11,045 bases of DNA, taken from Trueperella sp. GTDB lineage: Bacteria > Actinomycetota > Actinomycetes > Actinomycetales > Actinomycetaceae. Where the stretch lies: contig JAAYGH010000105.1 in the NCBI GenBank assembly GCA_012727825.1, positions 1-11,045 on the forward strand. The letters run 5' to 3'. Under the pieces are notes generated by a model. That model was given only the letters and a program-made list of their open reading frames with translations. It searched no databases and was not told the origin of the DNA. Made by a program: the position numbers and the translations under genes. Shown here one piece after another: positions 5,933-11,045 of this stretch. Within the stretch, counting starts at the first letter, position 1, and the number at the start of each line of letters is the position of its first letter.

Positions 5933-7201
5933 ATGACAGTTTCACGCAGTAACGAACGGCGCGCAGTTGATCTCCTCACGGGCCCCTCGGCAGGCGACAT
6001 GCTCGCCGTCGCTCTCCGTGGTGACGGGGTAGTGCGGTCTTGGCACGTTCACGCGGTGAACCACCGCCCCGGAGCGAGCGTCTCCGTCGGATATTCAGTG
6101 GTGTGGGATAGGTTCCACGGCGACGATCGGGAGCGGCGGGTCCGCGAGGACCTCTATCTTGTGGCGACGACGGCGACAATTCGCCCCGACAGGCTCGCGC
6201 GCGCAGACGCTAAAACGCTATATGCGGACGCCCTGCCCGTTCACCTGTGGGAGTTTCCGAACGACCCCGAATTGCCCGCGCTTGAGCTTGCATGCGATCC
6301 TGAACCGCTCTCGACCTTCGTTGGTCGGCGCGTCGACGTCGAACTTCTTGGCTACCGGCCCACTCGGCGCGCTGTGTTGCGAGTTGAGGGGGAGGATGAG
6401 AACTTCTACGCGAAGGTCGTGCGACCTGGTGCGCGGGAGGCTCTCCTCCATCGCCACACGGCGTTTGAGAAGGCGAGGCTTCCGACGCCTCGGGTAGCAA
6501 AGTCCAACGCCGATGGGCTCGTACTCACAACGGCTGTCACCGGCACACCGCTGTCCCAAATCTATGTGCGCGGCGGGAATCTCGACGTGACCTTCGCGTC
6601 GTTGTCGGCAACTCTCGAGGCGCTTCCTCTGATCGGCTTAGGCCTCAAGCGACGGCCTGCGTGGGCTGAACGTTGCGAGCACTACGCCCACGCCGCAAGC
6701 GTGTCCCTACCCGACATCGCCGACCGCGCCGGGGCCGCTGCCAGCGAGATTCGCCGCTACCGCGCCGAGGCCGATTATGGCCCGCTCGTTCCTACGCACG
6801 GAGATTTTTACGAAGCCAACGTGCTGGTCTCTCCGTCAACGGGTCGCGTGTCCGGACTTCTCGACCTCGACACGTTCGGGCCCGGCTACCGCGCCGACGA
6901 CTGGGGCTGCCTGCTTGGTCACCTCTCGGTGCTTCCAAGCTTGAATTCGAAATACAAGAACGTCGGCGCAATCACCGATCGATGGTTCGAGCGGGCACGC
7001 ACCGAGGTCGATCCGGTGGCGCTCGCAGCATCCGCGGCCGGCGTCGCTCTCTCGCTTGTGGCTTCCGCCCGCCAGCGGGGGAGAAGCAACTGGAAAAAGC
7101 AGGCACTGGCACGGCTCGATGTCGTTGAAGCCTGGCTCGTCACTGCCCGCGAGGCCGAGCGCGACGCGGGATATGGACCTCGCCTGACCGCAGTCAGGTA
7201 G
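5933..7201 (+). CDS. APH/choline-kinase-like phosphotransferase with extra N-terminal domain
   Basis: A 422-residue protein. Its C-terminal two thirds match the aminoglycoside phosphotransferase/choline kinase fold: YAKVV (159-163) with ATP-binding Lys161, the hinge-like segment GLVLTTAVTGTPLS (195-208), the catalytic loop HGDFYEAN (289-296) with Asp291 and Asn296, and the metal site DLDTFGPG (311-318) with Asp311/Asp313. Kinase-type residues are intact, so it is likely active on a small molecule; the family includes antibiotic, choline, maltose and fructosamine kinases, and nothing here selects one. Residues 1-130 are not explained by the standard fold; residues 38-82 resemble the N-lobe strands at 135-166 but lack the Lys. 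The gene is divergent from add across 104 bases and convergent with aspC. The start is set by the promoter and AAGGAA. Confidence 0.75.
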   Translation: MTVSRSNERRAVDLLTGPSAGDMLAVALRGDGVVRSWHVHAVNHRPGASVSVGYSVVWDRFHGDDRERRVREDLYLVATTATIRPDRLARADAKTLYADALPVHLWEFPNDPELPALELACDPEPLSTFVGRRVDVELLGYRPTRRAVLRVEGEDENFYAKVVRPGAREALLHRHTAFEKARLPTPRVAKSNADGLVLTTAVTGTPLSQIYVRGGNLDVTFASLSATLEALPLIGLGLKRRPAWAERCEHYAHAASVSLPDIADRAGAAASEIRRYRAEADYGPLVPTHGDFYEANVLVSPSTGRVSGLLDLDTFGPGYRADDWGCLLGHLSVLPSLNSKYKNVGAITDRWFERARTEVDPVALAASAAGVALSLVASARQRGRSNWKKQALARLDVVEAWLVTAREAERDAGYGPRLTAVR

Positions 7202-7249
7202 CGTGATCCCCGTCCTTTCATGCTCGCGCGATCGATGATGGCGCACACG

Positions 7250-7284
7250 AAAAACGGGCGCCCAGCGTGAAGCTGGACGCCCGT
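7250..7284 (-). terminator. Rho-independent terminator of aspC
   Basis: Read on the minus strand, ACGGGCGTCCAGC (7284-7272) pairs with GCTGGGCGCCCGT (7266-7254) over 13 positions with one mismatch. The loop has five bases, and a run of five T (7254-7250) follows. It lies 11 bases after the aspC stop. On the plus strand no T run follows, so it does not look like a classical terminator for the kinase-like gene, though the stem could stabilise that mRNA end. Confidence 0.85.
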
Positions 7285-7294
7285 CGTCGGGAAG

Positions 7295-8497
7295 TTACGC
7301 AAAGAGTCTCTGAAGACGCTCCACGCCCTCGACGAGGTCCTCGTCAGACAGGGCGTAACCCATGCGGATGTAACCGGGCGCGCCGAATGCTTCGCCTGGG
7401 ACAACGGCAACTTCTGCCTCGTCAAGGATGAGTTCGGCCAGCTCGGAGCTCGTGTTCGCCACACGACCGTTGATCTCCTTGCCGAGCACTTTCGACACGT
7501 TCGGGTATACGTAGAACGCACCCGTCGGAACCGGAACCTCGAAGCCATCAATCTCGCGGAGCATCTCCACGAGCTTCTTTCGGCGGCGGTCGAAGGCTTC
7601 TTTCATCTCAGCCACCACGCTCTGATCGCCCTCAAGAGCAGCGAGCGCCGCCACCTGCGAAACGTTCGAGACGTTGGACGTGACGTGCGATTGGAAGTTC
7701 GCCACCTTTTTCATGACGTCAGCCGGGCCGTGCATCCAACCCACGCGCCAACCGGTCATGGCGTAGGTTTTCGCCACGCCGTTCACCACGATTGTCTGGT
7801 TCTGTAGTTCGGGTACCTCGGCGAGGATATAGGCCATCTCGCCTTCGTACACGAGGTGTTCGTAGATTTCGTCAGAGATGATCCAGATGCCATTCTCAAG
7901 TGCCCATGCGCCAATAGCCGCGAGCTCGTCGGCGGAGTAAACCGATCCCGTGGGATTCGATGGCGAGCACAAAAGGAGCACCTTCGTGCGGTCAGTGAGC
8001 GCATCGTTCAACTGCTCGATCGTGACCTTATAGCCCTGATCGGAGCCTGCGAGCACCTCGATGGGAACGCCGCCACTTAGCTCGATTGCTTCGGGATAGG
8101 TGGTCCAGTAGGGGGCGGGCAAGATGACTTCATCGCCGTCGTCAAGCAACGACACGAAGGCTTGATAGACGGCCTGCTTACCGCCATTTGTGACGATGAT
8201 GTTCTCCGGATCGACGTCTACTCCGGAATCGGCCTTCGTCTTCGCGGCGATCGCGCGGCGAAGTTCGGGCAGACCCTTTGCCACGGTGTACTTGTGATTC
8301 TTCGGATCTCTAGTCGCTTCGGCAGCCGCCTCAACAATGTGCGCCGGAGTGGGGAAGTTTGGTTCGCCGGCGCCAAAACCGATGACTGGCTTGCCCTCGG
8401 CCTTGAGTGCCTTCGCCTTGGCGTCGACTGCGAGGGTTGCTGATGGTTGAAGCGCGCCGAGGCGCTTCGATACTCTGTTCTTAGGTTCTATAGCCAT
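7295..8497 (-). CDS. aspC: Class I PLP-dependent aminotransferase, aspartate aminotransferase type
   Basis: A 400-residue fold-type I aminotransferase, cytoplasmic, exchanging the amino group between aspartate (or related amino acids) and 2-oxoglutarate. Landmarks: [10 protein letters not shown] (42-51) near the N-terminus, TNGGKQA (103-109) for the PLP phosphate, SPSNPTG (178-184) with Asn181, SDEIYEH (208-214) with Asp209 and Tyr212, the Schiff-base Lys243 in [14 protein letters not shown] (240-253), and Arg378 (GYIRMGYA) for the substrate carboxylate. Length and signatures match the Rhizobium/Thermus-like subgroup common in actinobacteria. No Shine-Dalgarno precedes the ATG (ACTCCT lies directly upstream), and I could not find a convincing promoter. 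It is divergent from tRNA-Trp/secE and ends in its own terminator. Specificity between Asp, aromatic and prephenate substrates cannot be fixed from sequence. Confidence 0.93.
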   Translation of the reverse strand: MAIEPKNRVSKRLGALQPSATLAVDAKAKALKAEGKPVIGFGAGEPNFPTPAHIVEAAAEATRDPKNHKYTVAKGLPELRRAIAAKTKADSGVDVDPENIIVTNGGKQAVYQAFVSLLDDGDEVILPAPYWTTYPEAIELSGGVPIEVLAGSDQGYKVTIEQLNDALTDRTKVLLLCSPSNPTGSVYSADELAAIGAWALENGIWIISDEIYEHLVYEGEMAYILAEVPELQNQTIVVNGVAKTYAMTGWRVGWMHGPADVMKKVANFQSHVTSNVSNVSQVAALAALEGDQSVVAEMKEAFDRRRKKLVEMLREIDGFEVPVPTGAFYVYPNVSKVLGKEINGRVANTSSELAELILDEAEVAVVPGEAFGAPGYIRMGYALSDEDLVEGVERLQRLFA

Positions 8498-8647
8498 AGG
8501 AGTATCGTGTCAGAAGTGGTCGGCGACCGTTGGCGGCGTTCAGTATTCGTACTCAGTTCCAACAACTGTGTAGGGGCACGGCGGGGTGCCTTCCGGTCAA
8601 GCCGGGGCGAACGTGTCGAGAATTACAGACGCCCAGACTCACCTGCC

Positions 8648-8676
8648 TAGAGTTTCAGCAACAATCTGACTAGACT
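8648..8676 (+). promoter_or_regulatory. Candidate promoter for tRNA-Trp (and possibly secE-nusG)
   Basis: TAGAGT (8648-8653) and TAGACT (8671-8676) are separated by 17 bases. The -10 fits TANNNT, while the -35 matches consensus poorly. The start would be near 8683, directly ahead of the inverted repeat at 8684-8701 and about 55 bases before the tRNA. Confidence 0.35.
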
Positions 8677-8683
8677 TGTGCGA

Positions 8684-8701
8684 GTTGCCGTGTCTGGCAA
8701 C
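8684..8701 (+). repeat. Inverted repeat GTTGCC-N6-GGCAAC upstream of tRNA-Trp
   Basis: The perfect six-base arms GTTGCC (8684-8689) and GGCAAC (8696-8701) flank GTGTCT. Because it begins about where the predicted transcript starts, it could be a 5' stem-loop removed during tRNA maturation or a protein-binding operator. I have no family match. Confidence 0.35.
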
Positions 8702-8738
8702 AACCTTGCGCCGTCAGGCATCATTGATGTCGGGCCAA

Positions 8739-8811
8739 AGGGCAGTGGCGCAATTGGTAGCGCACCGGTCTCCAAAACCGGGGGTTGTGGGTTCGAGTCC
8801 CTCCTGCCCTG
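8739..8811 (+). tRNA. tRNA-Trp (anticodon CCA)
   Basis: Acceptor strands AGGGCAG (8739-8745) and CTGCCCT (8804-8810) pair fully. The anticodon stem CCGGT/ACCGG closes loop CTCCAAA with CCA at 8772-8774. The T arm GTGGG-TTCGAGT-CCCTC (8787-8803) has a T-T mismatch at 8788/8802, the same as in tRNA-Tyr. The discriminator is G8811, expected for tRNA-Trp, and the 3' CCA is not encoded. Position just before secE is the usual actinobacterial place for this gene. Confidence 0.96.
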
Positions 8812-8820
8812 CGATGAAGG

Positions 8821-8843
8821 CGGCCCAAAGTTTGGGCCGTTTT
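8821..8843 (+). terminator. Terminator-like hairpin between tRNA-Trp and secE
   Basis: CGGCCCA (8821-8827) pairs with TGGGCCG (8833-8839) around AAGTT, followed by four T bases (8840-8843). It begins ten bases after the tRNA and 26 bases before the secE ATG. It could end most tRNA-Trp transcripts, letting part read through into secE-nusG. CATAAT (8847-8852) resembles a -10 but has no -35 and would start transcription inside the secE ribosome-binding site. Confidence 0.6.
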
Positions 8844-8868
8844 CCACATAATCGAGAGGACAACACCG

Positions 8869-9111
8869 ATGAGCCAAGCAGCGAGCGCATCGTCACGTGG
8901 CCGTAAGTCCACGGAGAAGAAGAGTCTGTGGCGTCGTATTGTCACGTTCTTCAAGGAAGTTCTTGCCGAATTTAAGAAGGTTCAGCGCCCCACTCGTAAG
9001 GAGCTGTGGAACCTTTTCCTTACGGTGGTGTTCTTTGTGACGATCGTGATGATCTTCGTCTCGATCCTCGATCTTGTCTTTAACCAGTCCATGTTCTGGA
9101 TCTTCGGTTAA
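8869..9111 (+). CDS. secE: Preprotein translocase subunit SecE
   Basis: An 80-residue single-span SecE, the clamp of the SecYEG channel in the cytoplasmic membrane. The cytosolic amphipathic helix region FFKEVLAEFKKV (27-38) is followed by QRPTRKEL (39-46). The membrane segment is about 48-70 (NLFLTVVFFVTIVMIFVSILDLV), with a short external tail FNQSMFWIFG. In the SecE signature WPTR, the usual Trp is replaced by Arg40. The length is normal for actinobacterial SecE, with a short Ser/Arg-rich N-terminus. GAGAGGA (8854-8860) lies eight bases before the ATG. nusG follows after 34 bases; secE-nusG pairing is nearly universal in bacteria. Confidence 0.96.
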   Translation: MSQAASASSRGRKSTEKKSLWRRIVTFFKEVLAEFKKVQRPTRKELWNLFLTVVFFVTIVMIFVSILDLVFNQSMFWIFG

Positions 9112-9127
9112 AGCAACTCGTAATTAA

Positions 9128-9140
9128 CTACCGAAAGTAG
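9128..9140 (+). promoter_or_regulatory. Small hairpin overlapping the nusG ribosome-binding region
   Basis: CTAC (9128-9131) can pair with GTAG (9137-9140) around CGAAA. The right arm overlaps the purine-rich GTAGGGA just before the nusG ATG, so the fold could limit access to the start. Only four pairs are possible, so stability is modest. Confidence 0.25.
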
Positions 9141-9145
9141 GGACA

Positions 9146-10045
9146 ATGTCCGAAGAAGAATTCGTACGCGACGAACTCTTTTCCGATTCCGCCTCCCCGG
9201 CGGACGTTTCCGCATCCACTGACGCTCCGGAAGAAGCCGTCCTTGATGCAGAAGCGACGGAGGACGAGGCGGCCCCGGCTGATGTAGCCGACGCTGACGC
9301 ACCCGATACCAGTACGCCCGAGTTAAACATCGATAGTGCCGACGATGCGCCCACCGAGGAGCCCTCGGTTGAGGACGCGCCTGCTGACAGTCCTGATGCC
9401 GAGGACGCCCCGGCTGAAGACGACGAGGAAGAAAGCGCGGAGGACACCGTCCGCAAGCGGATCAGGGGTCTGCCAGGCGAATGGTATGTGTTGCACACCT
9501 ACGCCGGCTACGAGAAGCGAGTCAAGCAGGATCTCGAGCACCGCATCCACACGCTGAACATGGAAGATTACATCTTCGAGATTCAGGTGCCGATGGAGCA
9601 GGTCTACGAGGTGAAGAAGGGTCAACGCAAGCTCGTGTCACGTGTGCGGATGCCCGGATACGCGATTGTTCGTATGGAAATGACCGACGATTCGTGGCGC
9701 GCTGTTCAGGATACGAACGGTGTTACCGGCTTTGTTGGAAATGGCCGTGATGCAGTCGCGTTAACCCATCGCGAGGTCGTGGACATGCTCACTCCGATCG
9801 TCGAGCAAGAAGTTGCTGAGGCCGCAAAGGCCGCTGGTAAGCCTGTTGCTACCGATGCTGCGGTGACCCTCGTCGATTACGAGGTTGGCGAGACCGTGAC
9901 GCTCACCACGGAGCCGTGGGTCGGAATGCCAGCTACAATCTCACAGGTTGACGCGGCGAACCAACGGCTCACCGTGCTCATGACTCTTGTCGGCCAGGAA
10001 ACCCCGGTCGACCTGTCTTTCAGCCAAATCAAGAAGATGGACTAG
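9146..10045 (+). CDS. nusG: Transcription termination/antitermination factor NusG
   Basis: NusG binds RNA polymerase and, in enteric bacteria, links it to Rho or ribosomal protein S10. The product has 299 residues. Residues 1-100 form a low-complexity acidic tail with 39 Asp/Glu and a single basic residue (Arg8), including repeats such as EDAPADSPDAEDAPAED. The NGN domain spans about 111-230: WYVLHTYAGYEKRV (113-126), FEIQVPMEQVYEV (144-156), RMPGYAIVRMEM (168-179) and GVTGFVG (192-198). A KOW domain follows from about 245 to the end. In the KOW loop TLVGQETPV (280-288), the positions of E. coli Ile164, Phe165 and Arg167 are Leu281, Val282 and Gln284, and the usual DGPF is TEPW (255-258). The start has only a short-spaced GTAGGGA. 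Acidic tails are usual in actinobacterial NusG. Confidence 0.97.
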   Translation: MSEEEFVRDELFSDSASPADVSASTDAPEEAVLDAEATEDEAAPADVADADAPDTSTPELNIDSADDAPTEEPSVEDAPADSPDAEDAPAEDDEEESAEDTVRKRIRGLPGEWYVLHTYAGYEKRVKQDLEHRIHTLNMEDYIFEIQVPMEQVYEVKKGQRKLVSRVRMPGYAIVRMEMTDDSWRAVQDTNGVTGFVGNGRDAVALTHREVVDMLTPIVEQEVAEAAKAAGKPVATDAAVTLVDYEVGETVTLTTEPWVGMPATISQVDAANQRLTVLMTLVGQETPVDLSFSQIKKMD

Positions 10046-10065
10046 TCCGGCAACTCCAGCCGTAC

Positions 10066-10127
10066 TGCCGCAAGGCATCCATCCCCTGACTGCTGAATGA
10101 CGCCCGTCATCGTTGCCATGATGATGG
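10066..10127 (+). promoter_or_regulatory. Structured leader between nusG and rplK
   Basis: The 109-base gap holds several small hairpins: TGCC-GCAA-GGCA with a GNRA tetraloop (10066-10077), ATGAC-GCCC-GTCAT (10097-10110), an alternative TCATC/GATGA pairing (10107-10124) that competes with it, and CCAT-GATG-ATGG (10116-10127). L11-L1 operons are commonly controlled by L1 binding to an mRNA mimic of its 23S site, so this leader is a reasonable place for such a target. I do not recognise the exact L1 motif. No convincing promoter is seen. Confidence 0.35.
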
Positions 10128-10154
10128 TTCCCTAGTAACAAAGAAGGATCAATT

Positions 10155-10589
10155 ATGCCTCCCAAGAAGAAGGTTGCAGGTCTGATCAAGCTCCAGATTG
10201 AAGCTGGAGCAGCATCGCCCGCACCGCCGATTGGCCCCGCGCTGGGTCAGCACGGCGTGAACATCATGGATTTCGTCAAGGCGTACAACGCCGCGACCGA
10301 ATCCATGCGTGGAAACGTCATTCCGGTTGAGATCACCGTCTATGAAGACCGTTCGTTCGACTTCATCACCAAGACCCCGCCGGCCGCTGACCTCATTAAG
10401 AAGTACGCGGGCATCAAAAAGGGCTCCGGTGTTCCGCACACCGATAAGGTTGGCCACCTCACCGCAGAGCAACTGCGCGAGATCGCCAAAACCAAGGAAC
10501 CGGACCTTAACTCAAACGACATCGATAACGCTGCTCGCATCATTGCTGGCACCGCGCGTTCGATGGGCGTCACCACCGACCAGATTTAA
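10155..10589 (+). CDS. rplK: 50S ribosomal protein L11
   Basis: A 144-residue L11, part of the GTPase-associated centre of the large subunit, binding 23S rRNA and needed for factor-dependent GTP hydrolysis and the stringent response. The N-terminal domain has [20 protein letters not shown] (12-31), with the proline-rich segment that lines the thiostrepton site (Pro22, Pro24, Pro25), then GVNIMDF (34-40) and [13 protein letters not shown] (56-68). The C-terminal RNA-binding domain runs from about 73, with AAGT-like AGTARSMG (131-138) at the end. Length is normal. AAGAAGGA (10141-10148) lies six bases before the ATG. rplA follows after 74 bases. Confidence 0.98.
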   Translation: MPPKKKVAGLIKLQIEAGAASPAPPIGPALGQHGVNIMDFVKAYNAATESMRGNVIPVEITVYEDRSFDFITKTPPAADLIKKYAGIKKGSGVPHTDKVGHLTAEQLREIAKTKEPDLNSNDIDNAARIIAGTARSMGVTTDQI

Positions 10590-10607
10590 TAGCGACACCC
10601 AAGTTGC

Positions 10608-10641
10608 CGTGGTAGAGCCCCGAGCGGGTTCGTTTCCCACG
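10608..10641 (+). promoter_or_regulatory. Two-part hairpin before rplA, possible L1 target
   Basis: An outer helix CGTGG/CCACG (10608-10612 with 10637-10641) and an inner helix AGCCC/GGGTT (10616-10620 with 10626-10630, one G-T pair) are separated by an asymmetric internal loop. Two helices flanking an asymmetric loop is the general form of L1-binding sites, but the sequence match is unproven. The structure ends seven bases before the rplA Shine-Dalgarno. Confidence 0.3.
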
Positions 10642-10663
10642 ACTGCCTAAGGAGAAAAGCAGA

Positions 10664-11045
10664 ATGGCAAAGCGCTCAAAGAATTATCGCAAAGCGGCTG
10701 AACTCGTTCAGCGCGGCGAGCTGTACCCCCCGCGCGAGGCGTTTGACCTCGCCAAGAAGACCTCCGTCACCAAGTTCGACTCCACTGTCGAAGTAATGTT
10801 CCGCCTTGGCGTTGATCCGCGCAAGGCTGACCAGCTGGTGCGCGGCACGGTCAACCTCCCGCACGGAACGGGCAAGACCGCCCGCGTCATCGTCTTCGCA
10901 CAGGGCCCGAACGCTCAGGCGGCACTTGACGCCGGCGCTGACGAGGTCGGCGACGACGATCTGATCGCCAAGGTCGAGGGCGGCTGGACCGACTTCGACG
11001 CCGCGGTTGCAACCCCGGACATGATGGGCAAGGTCGGCCGTCTCG
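10664..11045 (+). CDS. rplA: 50S ribosomal protein L1, 5' part
   Basis: L1 builds the flexible stalk at the tRNA exit side of the 50S subunit and often represses its own operon. The frame opens at ATG with AAGGAG (10649-10654) nine bases upstream and stays open to the window edge: 127 residues of a protein usually about 230 long. [14 protein letters not shown] starts the N-terminal part. [25 protein letters not shown] (about 38-62), LPHGTGK (65-71) and the Rossmann-like insert [20 protein letters not shown] (about 74-93) match L1. DMMGKVGRL at the edge is the conserved start of the returning domain. The gene continues beyond 11045. Confidence 0.97.
   Translation, partial: MAKRSKNYRKAAELVQRGELYPPREAFDLAKKTSVTKFDSTVEVMFRLGVDPRKADQLVRGTVNLPHGTGKTARVIVFAQGPNAQAALDAGADEVGDDDLIAKVEGGWTDFDAAVATPDMMGKVGRL

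Larger units (their letters stand above)
8498..8738. other. Divergent intergenic region between aspC and tRNA-Trp
   Basis: 241 bases with no convincing coding sequence. It holds a possible seven-pair stem-loop at 8573-8592 (GGCAC/GTGCC plus two G-T pairs, no T run), a candidate tRNA-Trp promoter at 8648-8676 and a six-base inverted repeat at 8684-8701. The aspC promoter must lie in the left half, but I see no clear -35/-10 pair there. Confidence 0.5.

Noticed and set aside
5829..5945. 39-codon N-terminal extension of the adenosine-deaminase-like protein
   Set aside because: The extension lacks family similarity, would overlap the divergent kinase-like gene's start and promoter, and the ATG at 5828 places the zinc motif at its normal distance from the N-terminus.
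5933..7201. Calling the kinase-like gene an aminoglycoside-resistance determinant
   Set aside because: Only the general fold is recognisable. The context is chromosomal core DNA, and the extra N-terminal domain is not typical of resistance enzymes.
8847..8852. CATAAT as the -10 of a dedicated secE promoter
   Set aside because: There is no -35 at 16-18 bases, and transcription would start inside the secE Shine-Dalgarno sequence.

Overview
The window reads as chromosomal core DNA from a moderately high-GC actinobacterium. The evidence is the order tRNA-Thr, tRNA-Met, rpmG ... tRNA-Trp, secE, nusG, rplK, rplA, which is widespread in Actinobacteria, together with an actinobacterial-type NusG with a long acidic N-terminus, frequent GTG starts and probable leaderless genes. 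A FemABX-type ligase beside murB implies a peptidoglycan with amino-acid cross-bridges. That and the moderate GC fit an Actinomycetaceae-like relative (Trueperella/Arcanobacterium type), but this placement is inference. No mobile element, CRISPR array, integrase or phage gene is visible.

Layout. Positions 1-700 hold tRNA-Tyr, tRNA-Thr, tRNA-Met and rpmG (L33) on the plus strand, closed by a strong intrinsic terminator at 716-743. Positions 841-3216 hold a plus-strand pair for cell-wall synthesis: a FemABX-family aminoacyltransferase and murB. Positions 3213-5828 hold a tightly overlapping minus-strand operon: an adenosine-deaminase-family enzyme, then two different alpha/beta hydrolases. Its last stop codon shares a CTAG palindrome with the murB stop. 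A divergent plus-strand APH/choline-kinase-like protein (5933-7201) faces a minus-strand class I aminotransferase (aspC, 7295-8497), and a terminator for aspC lies between them. From 8648 the plus strand returns to the transcription/translation block: tRNA-Trp, secE, nusG, rplK and the first part of rplA, which runs off the window.

How the genes work together. The two ends supply translation, transcription elongation and protein export. The middle supplies UDP-MurNAc (MurB) and cross-bridge addition (FemX-like), aminotransfer (AspC) and probably purine salvage (Add-like). The two hydrolases and the kinase-like protein have no assignable substrate.

I found no clear-cut new system. The best second-look items are: loss of the S10/Rho-contact residues in NusG plus its 100-residue acidic tail; an apparent second, degenerate N-lobe in the kinase-like protein; a shared U50-U64 mismatch in tRNA-Tyr and tRNA-Trp; promoters that place transcription starts on start codons at the add/kinase divergence; a terminator-like hairpin inside trpT-secE; and structured leaders before rpmG, rplK and rplA.
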